Below are positions 7,029 through 15,593 of a stretch of DNA of 64,000 bases, in pieces. How positions within the stretch are numbered: the first letter of the stretch is position 1; each line of letters begins with the position of its first letter. The notes under the pieces were generated by a model that saw only the letters and a program-made list of their open reading frames with translations, had not been told where the DNA came from and ran no database searches. Origin of the DNA: Bacteroidota bacterium (GTDB lineage: Bacteria > Bacteroidota > Bacteroidia > SXHM01); contig CANKAM010000001.1 of the NCBI GenBank assembly GCA_947479755.1, positions 1 through 64,000 of the forward strand, given 5' to 3'. Both the position numbers and the translations under genes were made by a program.

Positions 7029-8516
7029 TTACTTTCCTTCAATCCTGTTCAGGCCAGCTTTTGCTTTTTGTCCGATACTGTTGCGGTATTCCTTGTTTTT
7101 AAACGAAGGGCACATCTCAAAATAATTTCGTGCTTTTTTGTAATCTTTTTTCTCTTCGTAAATCAGTCCAAGTTGTAGTGATGAGTTAGCAGCAAAGTAA
7201 TAGGTGCTCTTTGCTCCGTTTTTAATTGTCATTTCATAATACGGAATTGCATCATCAGCTTTGCCCCAACTATGATAGATTCTTCCAAGGCGGTAGGTGA
7301 ATTCCAATTGATCTTTTTCCGTTGTAAAATCTTTTGCATTGCCTTCTTTCACCAATATAGTTAATGCCTGCAGGTAATAGCCGCCATCAAAAAGCAAACG
7401 CGCTTTCAGCAATTTTAAGTTGGGAGCTTCACCATTTTCTGCTTCCTTCTGCGCCTGTTTATCTTCGTCTGCAATATCATTTCCTTTACTTAAAACCGAG
7501 CTTAGGTTTTTGCGGTATTCATCATAATCGCCCACCAACAGGCTGAACCAGCCAAGTTTCTGATACGCGGATTTAATATAACTCGCACCTTTAAAATTGT
7601 CAATGTACTTTTTGATGTAAATATCTGCATCCATATCTAAGCGGTTCAACTTTGCTTCGCCTGTCAATAAATCCAAATAGTAAAATGGATATTGCTCCAC
7701 ACTTTCAGCACGTTTTTCCAAAAATGAAATAGCATCATTGTTGCGTGAAGTTTTTATTGCAATGCTTGCTTTCGCAAAGGTGAGCAGCGGATTGTATCCG
7801 GGAAGATATTTCAGCGTTGTATAAAGTTTTTCAATATTGTCTTTGTCTTTTGAAAGATTAAGCTCAACAAACGAAAGAAGGAAAAGCGATTCGGTAAGCA
7901 GGTAATTATATTCAGAATTTGTTTGCGACTGTGCAACAACGGTGTTCAGTTCTTTCACGCCTTGTTTGATGGTTCCATCAATTCCCATGATGTTTACCGC
8001 CCATTTGTAATTATCAGGCACTGTTCCTATAATGGCATGTAGCAAGCCCATACTTTTCATATTGGGCAAAAAGCCGGGATGTTTACTTTGATTGTCTTCC
8101 AGTAATTTGTAAGCTTTGTTTATTTCCCCTACAGCGGCAAGATATTCTCCGAACTTAACGTGAATAAAAGCCCATTGTAAATTCACCTCCGCCTGCGAAT
8201 AAAGAAACCATGGAGATTTTGAATCTCCTTTTTCCAGTTGTCTTAATCTAATGTCTTTGTTCTTTTGTAGCGCACTGAAATCATTTGGATTTTCACCAAT
8301 GATGAGCGTAAAGAAGTCAATGTAGTTGTCAAGAAAAACAGGAATGGTGTTTCCCGGATTGTCTTTCTTTTCACTGTCTAATTTTTCTTTTGCTGCTTTA
8401 AATTTAAGATTTACAATGTCTTCGTATGCATTACGGCAATTTGCATTAAAATCAAATCCTGCAAACGATTGTAAAGAGAAAAGAAGAAAAATAAAGACGA
8501 CAGAAAAGTATCTCAT
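7029..8516 (-). CDS. Secreted or periplasmic TPR protein
   Basis: The protein has 495 residues with a signal peptide (about 1-19, ...FSLQSFAG). The remainder is all-helical with degenerate TPR-like units. The clearest are near the C-terminus (YRLGRIYHSWGKADDAIPYY, LGLIYEEKKDYKKARNYFEM). No catalytic motif is visible. Proteins of this kind in Bacteroidota are annotated only as tetratricopeptide repeat proteins; a scaffold role in the envelope is likely but unproven. The gene starts just after a terminator for the upstream minus-strand gene, so it needs its own promoter in the short gap 8517-8528 or read-through. Confidence 0.75.
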   Translation of the reverse strand: MRYFSVVFIFLLFSLQSFAGFDFNANCRNAYEDIVNLKFKAAKEKLDSEKKDNPGNTIPVFLDNYIDFFTLIIGENPNDFSALQKNKDIRLRQLEKGDSKSPWFLYSQAEVNLQWAFIHVKFGEYLAAVGEINKAYKLLEDNQSKHPGFLPNMKSMGLLHAIIGTVPDNYKWAVNIMGIDGTIKQGVKELNTVVAQSQTNSEYNYLLTESLFLLSFVELNLSKDKDNIEKLYTTLKYLPGYNPLLTFAKASIAIKTSRNNDAISFLEKRAESVEQYPFYYLDLLTGEAKLNRLDMDADIYIKKYIDNFKGASYIKSAYQKLGWFSLLVGDYDEYRKNLSSVLSKGNDIADEDKQAQKEAENGEAPNLKLLKARLLFDGGYYLQALTILVKEGNAKDFTTEKDQLEFTYRLGRIYHSWGKADDAIPYYEMTIKNGAKSTYYFAANSSLQLGLIYEEKKDYKKARNYFEMCPSFKNKEYRNSIGQKAKAGLNRIEGK

Positions 8517-8530
8517 GTTTTCAGAAACAA

Positions 8531-8559
8531 AAAAGGGACTTCAACTTGAAATCCCTTTT
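8531..8559 (-). terminator. Terminator of the zinc-ribbon gene
   Basis: On the minus strand AAAAGGGA and TCCCTTTT form the outer stem and TTCAA/TTGAA an inner stem with one mismatch between them, followed by a T run. It ends the transcript of the gene whose stop is at 8580. Confidence 0.75.
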
Positions 8560-8579
8560 CTGTATTTTTAAATTTTAGT

Positions 8580-9506
8580 CTATGCTTCTTCTTCTACAAC
8601 TTCAATTCCTGCAAGTTCCTGATCAACCAAAATACGTCCGCAGTATTCGCAAACGATAATTTTCTTTCTCATGCGGATATCCATTTGACGCTGTGGAGGA
8701 ATATTGTTAAAGCAACCACCGCATGCATCACGCGAAACGTTTACAACAGCCAAACCATTGCGTGCATTTGAGCGCAGACGTTTGTAAGCTGTCAGCAGTC
8801 TCTCGTCCATTACTTCTTCTGCCTTTACTGATTCTTTTACCAACGATTTCTCTTCTTTTTCAGTTTCTTTGATAATATCATCAAGTTCAGCTTTCTTATG
8901 TTTCAGATCAGCTTTGCGGTCATCCAATTCAGTTTGCGCTTTTTCAACAAATTCGTTTTTAGCTGCAATGTTTGCTTTTGCTTCTTTAATTCTTTTTTCA
9001 GAAAGCTGAATCTCCAGATTTTGGAATTCAATTTCTTTGGTCAGCGAATCAAACTCACGGTTATTGCGGACTTTATTCTGCTGCTCTTCGTATTTTTTAA
9101 TCAAAGCCAGCGAATCTTTCATCTGCTGTTTTTTCTGTACGATGGTGTCTTCAAAAACATTCACTTCGTCAGTGTAGTTTTTTACGCGGGTTTCAAGTCC
9201 AACAATTTCATCTTCCAAATCCTGAACCTCTAAAGGCAACTCACCTCTAACGATTCTGATTTTATCAATTGCTGTATCAATCTGCTGAAGATTGAAAAGC
9301 GCTTTTAAACGTTCTTCAATTGTTACATCAGGGCTGATGTCTTTATGTTTTGCTTTTGGTTTAGCAGGTTCTGCGTAATCTAATTGGTTTTTAGCTGTTT
9401 CCTTTTTAGCAGGTTTAGCTTCAACTTTTTTTGCTTTCTTTTTTTCTTCTTTTGAATTAGCAACTGGTTTTGCTGATTCTTTAGCTTTTACTTTGGCTTT
9501 TATCAT
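8580..9506 (-). CDS. Coiled-coil protein with C-terminal C4-type zinc ribbon
   Basis: The protein has 308 residues. Residues 1-60 are a lysine/alanine-rich tail, about 65-245 form a long coiled coil (heptad-rich Glu/Lys/Leu), and the end carries a four-cysteine zinc ribbon, CGGC at 262-265 and CEYC at 286-289, 20 residues apart. This is the family of C4-type zinc ribbon proteins (DUF164/zf-RING_7). Structures resemble nucleic-acid or protein-binding hairpins, but the exact function is not settled. The gene is 5 bp downstream of the Nif3-like gene, the usual pairing in Bacteroidota, so they are probably one operon. Confidence 0.88.
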   Translation of the reverse strand: MIKAKVKAKESAKPVANSKEEKKKAKKVEAKPAKKETAKNQLDYAEPAKPKAKHKDISPDVTIEERLKALFNLQQIDTAIDKIRIVRGELPLEVQDLEDEIVGLETRVKNYTDEVNVFEDTIVQKKQQMKDSLALIKKYEEQQNKVRNNREFDSLTKEIEFQNLEIQLSEKRIKEAKANIAAKNEFVEKAQTELDDRKADLKHKKAELDDIIKETEKEEKSLVKESVKAEEVMDERLLTAYKRLRSNARNGLAVVNVSRDACGGCFNNIPPQRQMDIRMRKKIIVCEYCGRILVDQELAGIEVVEEEA

Positions 9507-9511
9507 GTTTT

Positions 9512-10606
9512 TCAGAGATAGTTTACCGGATTTGTGTTAGTTTTTGACAAACGGACGGCAAAAGTAGGAAATTTTTCCATTAGTAAGTCATAAAATATTT
9601 CTCCCGTAAACTGCTCACTTTCAAAGTGTCCCACATCGGCAAGCAGTATTTTGCCCTCGGCATCAAAAAACTGGTGGTATTTAAGGTCTGCTGTAACAAA
9701 AGCATCTGCTCCTGCTGAAATGGCATTTTTTAATAGAAAACTCCCTGAGCCACCACATATAGCAACCCTTTTTATTTTTTTGCCAGTAAGTGCTGTGTAG
9801 CGAATGCAATCTGTTTTTAATGAAGTTTTTAAATTCTTGAGGAAAGCCAATTCATACAAGGGATCTTCCAACTCGCCTACAAGCCCAGAGCCAACTTGTT
9901 TATATTCATTTTCAAGTGGATAAATATCATAAGCCACTTCCTCATACGTATGTGAAGCAAATAATGCCTTTAAAATAGTTGATTGCAGTTTTGAGGGGAA
10001 AATGGTTTCAATTCGGGTTTCTGGTTCCTGGTGTTGTATATTTTGTTCTCCAACAAATGGTTTAGTTCCTTCGCCTGCACGGAAAGTTCCGAACCCTTCC
10101 AAATTATAGCTGCATTCATCGTAGTGTCCGATTTTTCCTGCTCCTGCTTTAAATAGTGCATCGCGCACTTCAGCAGCTTTATCACTTGGGCAAAATGTCA
10201 CTAATTTTTTAAGTAACCCAGATTTAGGTTCAAGAACTGAACAGTTTTTTAAACCTAATTTGTCTGCAATTTTTGAATTTACGCCCTGTTGTACATTATC
10301 CAGATTGGTGTGAGCAGCATAAATGGCAATATCATTTTTAATGGCTTTTATGATAGTACGTTCCACATAATTTTTGCCATTAATCTTTTTAAGCCCACTA
10401 AAAATAATCGGGTGGTGAGCAATTACAAGATTGCATTTTTCACGAATAGCTTCGTCAATAACTTCTTCAATACTATCCAGACAAATTAAGGCACCTGTAA
10501 TTTCCTGTGCCGGATTTCCGGTAATTAAACCTGCATTGTCGTAGCTTTCCTGATAAGACAGCGGAGCAAAAGCCTCAATAGCTTTTATGATTTCTGATAA
10601 TTGCAT
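9512..10606 (-). CDS. Nif3-like dinuclear metal centre protein
   Basis: The protein has 364 residues and belongs to the Nif3/YbgI family (GTP cyclohydrolase I type 2 homologues), hexameric rings with a two-metal site. Visible signatures are the start QLSEIIKAIEAFAPLSYQES, the LVIAHHPIIFSGLKKI metal motif, AAHTNLDNVQQGVN, and near the C-terminus FVTADLKYHQFFDAEGK with DVGHFESEQ. At 364 aa it is the long form, with an extra domain inserted in the middle (about 130-245) compared with the 250-aa E. coli protein. The biochemical role is uncertain. It is followed by the zinc-ribbon gene with 5 bp between. Confidence 0.9.
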   Translation of the reverse strand: MQLSEIIKAIEAFAPLSYQESYDNAGLITGNPAQEITGALICLDSIEEVIDEAIREKCNLVIAHHPIIFSGLKKINGKNYVERTIIKAIKNDIAIYAAHTNLDNVQQGVNSKIADKLGLKNCSVLEPKSGLLKKLVTFCPSDKAAEVRDALFKAGAGKIGHYDECSYNLEGFGTFRAGEGTKPFVGEQNIQHQEPETRIETIFPSKLQSTILKALFASHTYEEVAYDIYPLENEYKQVGSGLVGELEDPLYELAFLKNLKTSLKTDCIRYTALTGKKIKRVAICGGSGSFLLKNAISAGADAFVTADLKYHQFFDAEGKILLADVGHFESEQFTGEIFYDLLMEKFPTFAVRLSKTNTNPVNYL

Positions 10607-10628
10607 GTTTTATGAAAAGAAATCGCGC

Positions 10629-11255
10629 TTACTGGTCGCAAAAATCTTTAAGTTCGGGATTAGCTTTGAATGCGCCTAGTTCTTTGGCTTTTTGAAGGTC
10701 TTCGCAGCCACCGGCCTTGTCGTCCATAAAGCGTTTTACGCTTCCACGTTTGTAATAGATATCGCCCATGCGGGTTTTAATATATTCCGCTTTTGCATAG
10801 TCTTGTCTTGAACCTTTCAGATCGTCCAACACCTTTTTTACATCACCTGTTTTCTGAAATTGCTTTGCTTTTTTTTCGGTGATTTGTATGGCGCGATTAT
10901 AGTCGGCTAATGCTGTTTCAAAATCCAGTAAAAGAAACCTGATTCCTGCTCTTGCAACAAAGGCTTCGTAAAACACAGAGTCTAATTCTACTGCTCTGTC
11001 GTAATTTTCCAAAGCTTCTTTGTATTCTTTTTGACTTTGCTTGTTTTGCGCAATGGTAAAATGCTCCAAAGCAACTTCGCTTTCTGTTTTGGGTAATTCT
11101 ACATTTCCTGCTTCGGCCTGTTTTACCGGTGTTTTTGCAGCCGCACCCGGAGTTTGTTCTGCCGTTCCGCTTGTTGAGCCGTTACCTTGTGTTTGAGCAC
11201 AAATAACTGATGATAAGAGAATTAAGTACGTAAAAATAATTGATTTTATTCTCAT
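10629..11255 (-). CDS. Secreted TPR protein
   Basis: I place the start at the ATG at 11253-11255 because it begins MRIKSIIFTYLILLSSVICAQ-type signal sequence directly; an upstream in-frame ATG at 11286 would add 11 unlikely residues. The mature protein has a T/G/A-rich linker, then about three TPR-like helices pairs (YKEALENYDRAVELDSVFYE, FETALADYNRAIQI) and ends with a cysteine-containing cap (AGGCEDLQKAKELG) seen in many Bacteroidota TPR proteins. It lies 22 bp upstream of the Nif3-like gene in the same direction. No specific function can be assigned. Confidence 0.78.
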   Translation of the reverse strand: MRIKSIIFTYLILLSSVICAQTQGNGSTSGTAEQTPGAAAKTPVKQAEAGNVELPKTESEVALEHFTIAQNKQSQKEYKEALENYDRAVELDSVFYEAFVARAGIRFLLLDFETALADYNRAIQITEKKAKQFQKTGDVKKVLDDLKGSRQDYAKAEYIKTRMGDIYYKRGSVKRFMDDKAGGCEDLQKAKELGAFKANPELKDFCDQ

Positions 11256-11442
11256 AAAAAATGATTCTGCCGTCTTTTGACCAGACAAATAAAGGGGCTA
11301 AAATAGGAAGTTTTATGTTTGGTTGATATTAACAACGTAAATATTTCAATTTAACGGCTAAAGAATACTTCCTGTCTGTGTTTTTATAAGGTGTCAAAAA
11401 TCAAAAAACAGGTATTAAAAACCTTTCTACCTTTATCGCGGT

Positions 11443-12483
11443 ATGAATTTCCAGCTTTTACTTCTTCCATTTTCAATTGTTTACGGCATAGTTGTTTTTG
11501 TCAGAAACAAGTTTTTTGATTTAGGAATTTTAAAGGAAAACAAATTTGATGTTCCCGTTATTGGAATTGGAAATATCACAACAGGTGGAACAGGCAAAAC
11601 ACCGCATGTTGAATACCTGGTAAGACTTCTTTCATCATATAAAAATATAGCTACACTGAGTCGTGGCTACCGAAGAAAGACAAGTGGTTTTTTATATGTT
11701 TCTGAGAATAATACGACTGAAATGGTTGGCGATGAGCCCTTGCAACTAAAAAATAAGTTCAAAGAAATTACGGTAGTAGTTTCTGAAAAAAGAAAAGATG
11801 GGATTGAAAAAATTCTGAAGGACAATCCGCAAACATCTGTTGTTTTGCTTGACGATGCTTTCCAGCATCGCGCAGTAAACCCCGGACTTTCCATTTTGTT
11901 GTTGGATTATTCAACTATTTTCAAAACAGACTTTTTGCTTCCTGCAGGAAATTTACGAGAGCCCTTTTCAGCAAAAAAACGTGCAGATATTATTGTTGTA
12001 AGCAAGTGTCCACAGACATTGCAGGATAATGAACGTAATAAAATAATTGAAAGAATTTATCCTGATAAAAAACAGAACATGTTTTTTTCTTCGGTGGTTT
12101 ATGCGATTGAAATTAAATCAGTCTTTAGTTCAGAAAAGCTAGCGCTCTCATCTAATCTCAATACGATACTTGTTACAGGAATTGCAGATTCTAAGGGGAT
12201 AAAAGCCTATATAAAAACCTCAGCTAAACTTATTAAGCACATTGAATTTTCAGATCATCATATATTTTCAGATGCTGACATCAAAAAAATAGTTGAAATA
12301 TTCTCTACTATTGCAAACGAAATTAAAATTATTCTTACAACGGAAAAAGATGCCATGCGGCTTAAAGACATAGAAGAATTAAGAAAGTTGCCTATTTATT
12401 ATCTGCCAGTTGAGATAAAATTTAATGAAAAAGACAAAGAGGAATTTAATAAAATGATATTAAAGTATGTTGGAAAAAATTAA
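11443..12483 (+). CDS. lpxK: Tetraacyldisaccharide 4'-kinase (lipid A synthesis)
   Basis: The protein has 346 residues. LpxK phosphorylates the 4' position of the lipid A disaccharide, late in the Raetz pathway, at the inner face of the cytoplasmic membrane. An N-terminal hydrophobic helix (about 5-20) is followed by the P-loop GGTGKTPH (48-55), then LSRGYRRK, VGDEPLQL, VVLLDDAFQHR and FSDHHIFSDADI, all family landmarks. The last 17 bp overlap the start of the purine nucleoside phosphorylase gene, a coupling found in other Bacteroidota. A TACCTTTA element at 11428-11435 could be its promoter -7 box. Confidence 0.93.
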   Translation: MNFQLLLLPFSIVYGIVVFVRNKFFDLGILKENKFDVPVIGIGNITTGGTGKTPHVEYLVRLLSSYKNIATLSRGYRRKTSGFLYVSENNTTEMVGDEPLQLKNKFKEITVVVSEKRKDGIEKILKDNPQTSVVLLDDAFQHRAVNPGLSILLLDYSTIFKTDFLLPAGNLREPFSAKKRADIIVVSKCPQTLQDNERNKIIERIYPDKKQNMFFSSVVYAIEIKSVFSSEKLALSSNLNTILVTGIADSKGIKAYIKTSAKLIKHIEFSDHHIFSDADIKKIVEIFSTIANEIKIILTTEKDAMRLKDIEELRKLPIYYLPVEIKFNEKDKEEFNKMILKYVGKN

Positions 12484-13279
12484 AGAAACAGGAACATATA
12501 TACAGACAAAAACCAAGTTTAAACCCGAGGTTGGAATTATATTGGGAACCGGATTAGGTGGCCTTGTAAAGGAAATTGAAATTGAGCATTCATTGGGTTA
12601 TGAATCAATTCCAAATTTTCCTGTTTCAACTGTGGAAGGACACAGCGGTAAATTAATTTTCGGAAAACTTGGTGGAAAAAATGTGGTTGCCATGCAAGGG
12701 CGTTTTCATTACTACGAAGGTTATTCAATGAAGGAAGTAACCTTTCCGGTGCGCGTGATGAAATTTTTAGGTGTTCATACCTTGCTTGTTTCAAACGCAA
12801 GCGGAGGAATGAATCCGGATTTCAGTATTGGGGATTTAATGATATTAAATGATCACATCAATCTCTTTCCCGATAATCCATTGATAGGAAGAAATTACAA
12901 AGAATTGGGATCGCGCTTTCCAGATATGAGCAAAACCTATGACAAAGAACTGATAAGTAAAGCAGTTGAAATTGCCGGCAAAAAAGGCATAAAAGTGCAG
13001 CAGGGTGTTTATGCAGGTCTTACTGGTCCTTGCTTTGAAACACCTGCTGAATATAAATATATAAGAATCATTGGAGCAGATGCAGTAGGAATGTCAACTG
13101 TGCCCGAAGTTATTGTTGCAAGGCATGGTGAGATGCGTTGTTTTGCAATGTCAATTATCACTGATCTTGGTGTGGAGGGAAAAATAGTTGAAGTAACCCA
13201 TCAGGATGTTATTGAAGTTGCAGCAAAGGCAGAGGTTAAAATGACACAAATAATGAAAGAACTGGTTAGTAATCTGTAA
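12467..13279 (+). CDS. punA: Purine nucleoside phosphorylase (trimeric, PNP-II type)
   Basis: The protein has 270 residues. It cleaves inosine/guanosine with phosphate to base and ribose-1-phosphate in purine salvage. Visible motifs are the phosphate loop GTGLGG (27-32), GHSG (58-61), QGRFHYYEGY (77-86), SNASGGMN, and the substrate-site segment TGPCFETPAEYK with VGMSTVPE. Length and motifs fit the low-molecular-weight trimeric class rather than the DeoD hexameric class. It overlaps the 3' end of lpxK by 17 bp, so it is probably translated by coupling. It should not be confused with the polynucleotide phosphorylase gene pnp at 26232. Confidence 0.93.
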   Translation: MLEKIKETGTYIQTKTKFKPEVGIILGTGLGGLVKEIEIEHSLGYESIPNFPVSTVEGHSGKLIFGKLGGKNVVAMQGRFHYYEGYSMKEVTFPVRVMKFLGVHTLLVSNASGGMNPDFSIGDLMILNDHINLFPDNPLIGRNYKELGSRFPDMSKTYDKELISKAVEIAGKKGIKVQQGVYAGLTGPCFETPAEYKYIRIIGADAVGMSTVPEVIVARHGEMRCFAMSIITDLGVEGKIVEVTHQDVIEVAAKAEVKMTQIMKELVSNL

Positions 13280-13316
13280 AATGGCAAATGGCATTGTTTC
13301 TGTATTGAAATTAATA

Positions 13317-14252
13317 ATGAAAAACGTATTTCTTTTTCTACTATTTCTATTTCTGAACTGTCAATTCTCTTTTGCACAGGAAACCTCTGAGGATTATTAC
13401 ATCCAGGGTTTTTTAGCTTATAACAAAGGCAATAATGAACTTGCGTTGAAGCATTACAACCATGCTATTGAGCTGAAAGCTGATTATTTTGAAGCATATT
13501 TTGCCAGGGCAAATGTTAAGAGTGAATTGGGATTTCATCAGCAGGCAGTTTATGACTACGATAAAGCAATTGATATTAAACCTGATTTTGTAAAGGCTTA
13601 TAATTACCGTGGTTATGAATATTACATTTTAAAGGAATATAAGTTTGCTATTCAGGATTACAACAAAGTTGTTTTCTTGAAAGCTGATTATCCCAATGCG
13701 TATGTCAGTCGCGGTGATTGCAAGTTTATGCTGAATGATTTGCCCGGAGCAGAATCTGATTACAATAAGGGTTTGGAACTGAAAGCAGATTTTGCAGAAG
13801 CCTTTTTCGGCAAAGGAAATATTTACATGAAACAGAAAACGTTTGACAAAGCAGCTGCGGAATACACCAGTGCACTTGACATTAATCTGAAATATCATGA
13901 AGCACAGAATGCCCGCGGTAAAGCATATTTTTCTCAAAAGCTTTACAAAGAGGCAGAAAAGGATTTCAGCGAAGCAATAAAGCTGAAACCTGATTTTGCT
14001 GAAGCATGGTACAATCGCGCAAATACCAAATCAGCAGCCGACAATAAGCCTGAAAAAGGTTGCAAAGACTGGACGAAAGCTGCAGAACTTAAATTCCAGG
14101 CAGCAGCTGATTCTATGTCTGTACATTGTGTAGATAAGAAGAAAGAAGAAAAAGTAGAAGACAAAAAGGAACCTGCCAAAGAGGAAAAGAAAGAAGAGAA
14201 GAAGGAAGACAAGAAAGAGAAAAAAGAAGATAAAGCGACTAAATCTGAATAG
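13317..14252 (+). CDS. Secreted TPR protein with Lys/Glu-rich tail
   Basis: An in-frame ATG at 13281 exists one base after the preceding stop, but the ATG at 13317 gives a clean signal peptide (MKNVFLFLLFLFLNCQFSFA), so I prefer it. About six tandem TPRs follow, with a regular 34-residue period (for example ALKHYNHAIELKADYFEAYF, AVYDYDKAIDIKPDFVKAYN). The C-terminal cap contains a Cys (GCKDWTKAAELKF), and the last 40 residues are almost only K, E and D. It probably acts as an envelope scaffold, but no partner is evident. It shares a direction and a tight gap with the nucleoside phosphorylase gene. Confidence 0.8.
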   Translation: MKNVFLFLLFLFLNCQFSFAQETSEDYYIQGFLAYNKGNNELALKHYNHAIELKADYFEAYFARANVKSELGFHQQAVYDYDKAIDIKPDFVKAYNYRGYEYYILKEYKFAIQDYNKVVFLKADYPNAYVSRGDCKFMLNDLPGAESDYNKGLELKADFAEAFFGKGNIYMKQKTFDKAAAEYTSALDINLKYHEAQNARGKAYFSQKLYKEAEKDFSEAIKLKPDFAEAWYNRANTKSAADNKPEKGCKDWTKAAELKFQAAADSMSVHCVDKKKEEKVEDKKEPAKEEKKEEKKEDKKEKKEDKATKSE

Positions 14253-14318
14253 TCGAAAATACAAATCCTCAAAAATTTTATCAGTATTTTTACCTTGTCT
14301 AATTAATTAAGACAACTA

Positions 14319-15593
14319 ATGCAGCATTTGCCTTTAGCAGAAAATATGCGACCTACCGGGCTTGACGATTATATCGGGCAGAAACATCTGGTTGGTGAAA
14401 ATTCAACGCTGCGTAAAATGATTTCAACGGGATTAATCCCGTCTATGATTTTTTGGGGGCCGCCAGGCACAGGAAAAACAACGCTTGCAAATATCATTGC
14501 AAAATCACAAAATCGTCCCTTTTATACGTTGAGCGCAATTAGTTCTGGAGTAAAAGATGTACGAGAAGTGATTGAAAAAGCAAAAGAGAATAATCTTTTC
14601 AGCAAAGGCAATCCGATATTATTTATTGATGAGATTCATCGTTTCAGCAAAGCACAACAAGACTCATTGTTAGGTGCAGTTGAAAAAGGAACAGTTACGC
14701 TGATTGGCGCTACCACCGAAAACCCTTCGTTTGAAGTTATTCCCGCTTTACTTTCGCGTTCTCAGGTTTATATTCTCAAACATCTGGAGAAGAATGATTT
14801 GGTTGAACTGATTGAACGTGCGGTGCACTATATCCGGAAAGAAAGAGGTATAAATATGCAGGTTCAGGAAAGTGAGGCCATCATGCGTCTTTCCGGAGGT
14901 GATGCGCGGAAGCTGCTTAACATCATGGATATTCTTTGTGGTTCAGGAAAAAAAGAAATTACTGTTACTAATGATTTGGTAACTGAAACAATTCAGCAAA
15001 ATATTGCACTTTATGACAAAGCTGGAGAAATGCATTACGATGTTATTTCAGCTTTCATAAAAAGCATTCGCGGTAGCGACCCCAATGCTGCTGTATATTG
15101 GTTAGCGCGAATGATTAATGGTGGAGAAGACCCATCGTTTATTGCAAGAAGGTTATTGATTTTAGCATCGGAAGATATTGGAAACGCAAATCCTACTGCA
15201 TTGGTTATTGCCAATAATTGTTTTCAGGCCGTGAATGTGATTGGCTATCCCGAGTGCAGAATTATTCTTTCGCAGGCTACCGTTTATCTTGCTACTTCGC
15301 CCAAAAGTAATTCTACTTACATGGCAATTAACAATGCAAAGGCAGAAGTGGAGGCCACCGGACATTTGCCTGTTCCTTTGCATTTGCGAAATGCACCCAG
15401 TAAGTTGATGAAAGATATTGGTTACGGTGCCGAGTATAAATACTCACACGAGCACGAAAATAATTTCTCAGGACAGGAACATTTACCCGGAGAAATTGCC
15501 GGAAAAATATTTTACGAACCGGGTAATAACCAACGTGAACTGCAAACGCGCGAGTGGTTAAAAAAGTTGTGGAAAGAGCAGTATAATTATTGA
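14319..15593 (+). CDS. rarA: Replication-associated recombination protein A (RarA/MgsA)
   Basis: The protein has 424 residues and is an AAA+ ATPase acting at stalled replication forks. Walker A is GPPGTGKTT (47-55) and Walker [10 protein letters not shown] (101-109), then the sensor segment [19 protein letters not shown] and the RarA-specific C-terminal tetramerisation domain ([42 protein letters not shown]). Length is typical. Its last 7 bp overlap the 3' end of tamB on the other strand, so the pair ends tail to tail with no room for a terminator. Confidence 0.95.
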   Translation: MQHLPLAENMRPTGLDDYIGQKHLVGENSTLRKMISTGLIPSMIFWGPPGTGKTTLANIIAKSQNRPFYTLSAISSGVKDVREVIEKAKENNLFSKGNPILFIDEIHRFSKAQQDSLLGAVEKGTVTLIGATTENPSFEVIPALLSRSQVYILKHLEKNDLVELIERAVHYIRKERGINMQVQESEAIMRLSGGDARKLLNIMDILCGSGKKEITVTNDLVTETIQQNIALYDKAGEMHYDVISAFIKSIRGSDPNAAVYWLARMINGGEDPSFIARRLLILASEDIGNANPTALVIANNCFQAVNVIGYPECRIILSQATVYLATSPKSNSTYMAINNAKAEVEATGHLPVPLHLRNAPSKLMKDIGYGAEYKYSHEHENNFSGQEHLPGEIAGKIFYEPGNNQRELQTREWLKKLWKEQYNY

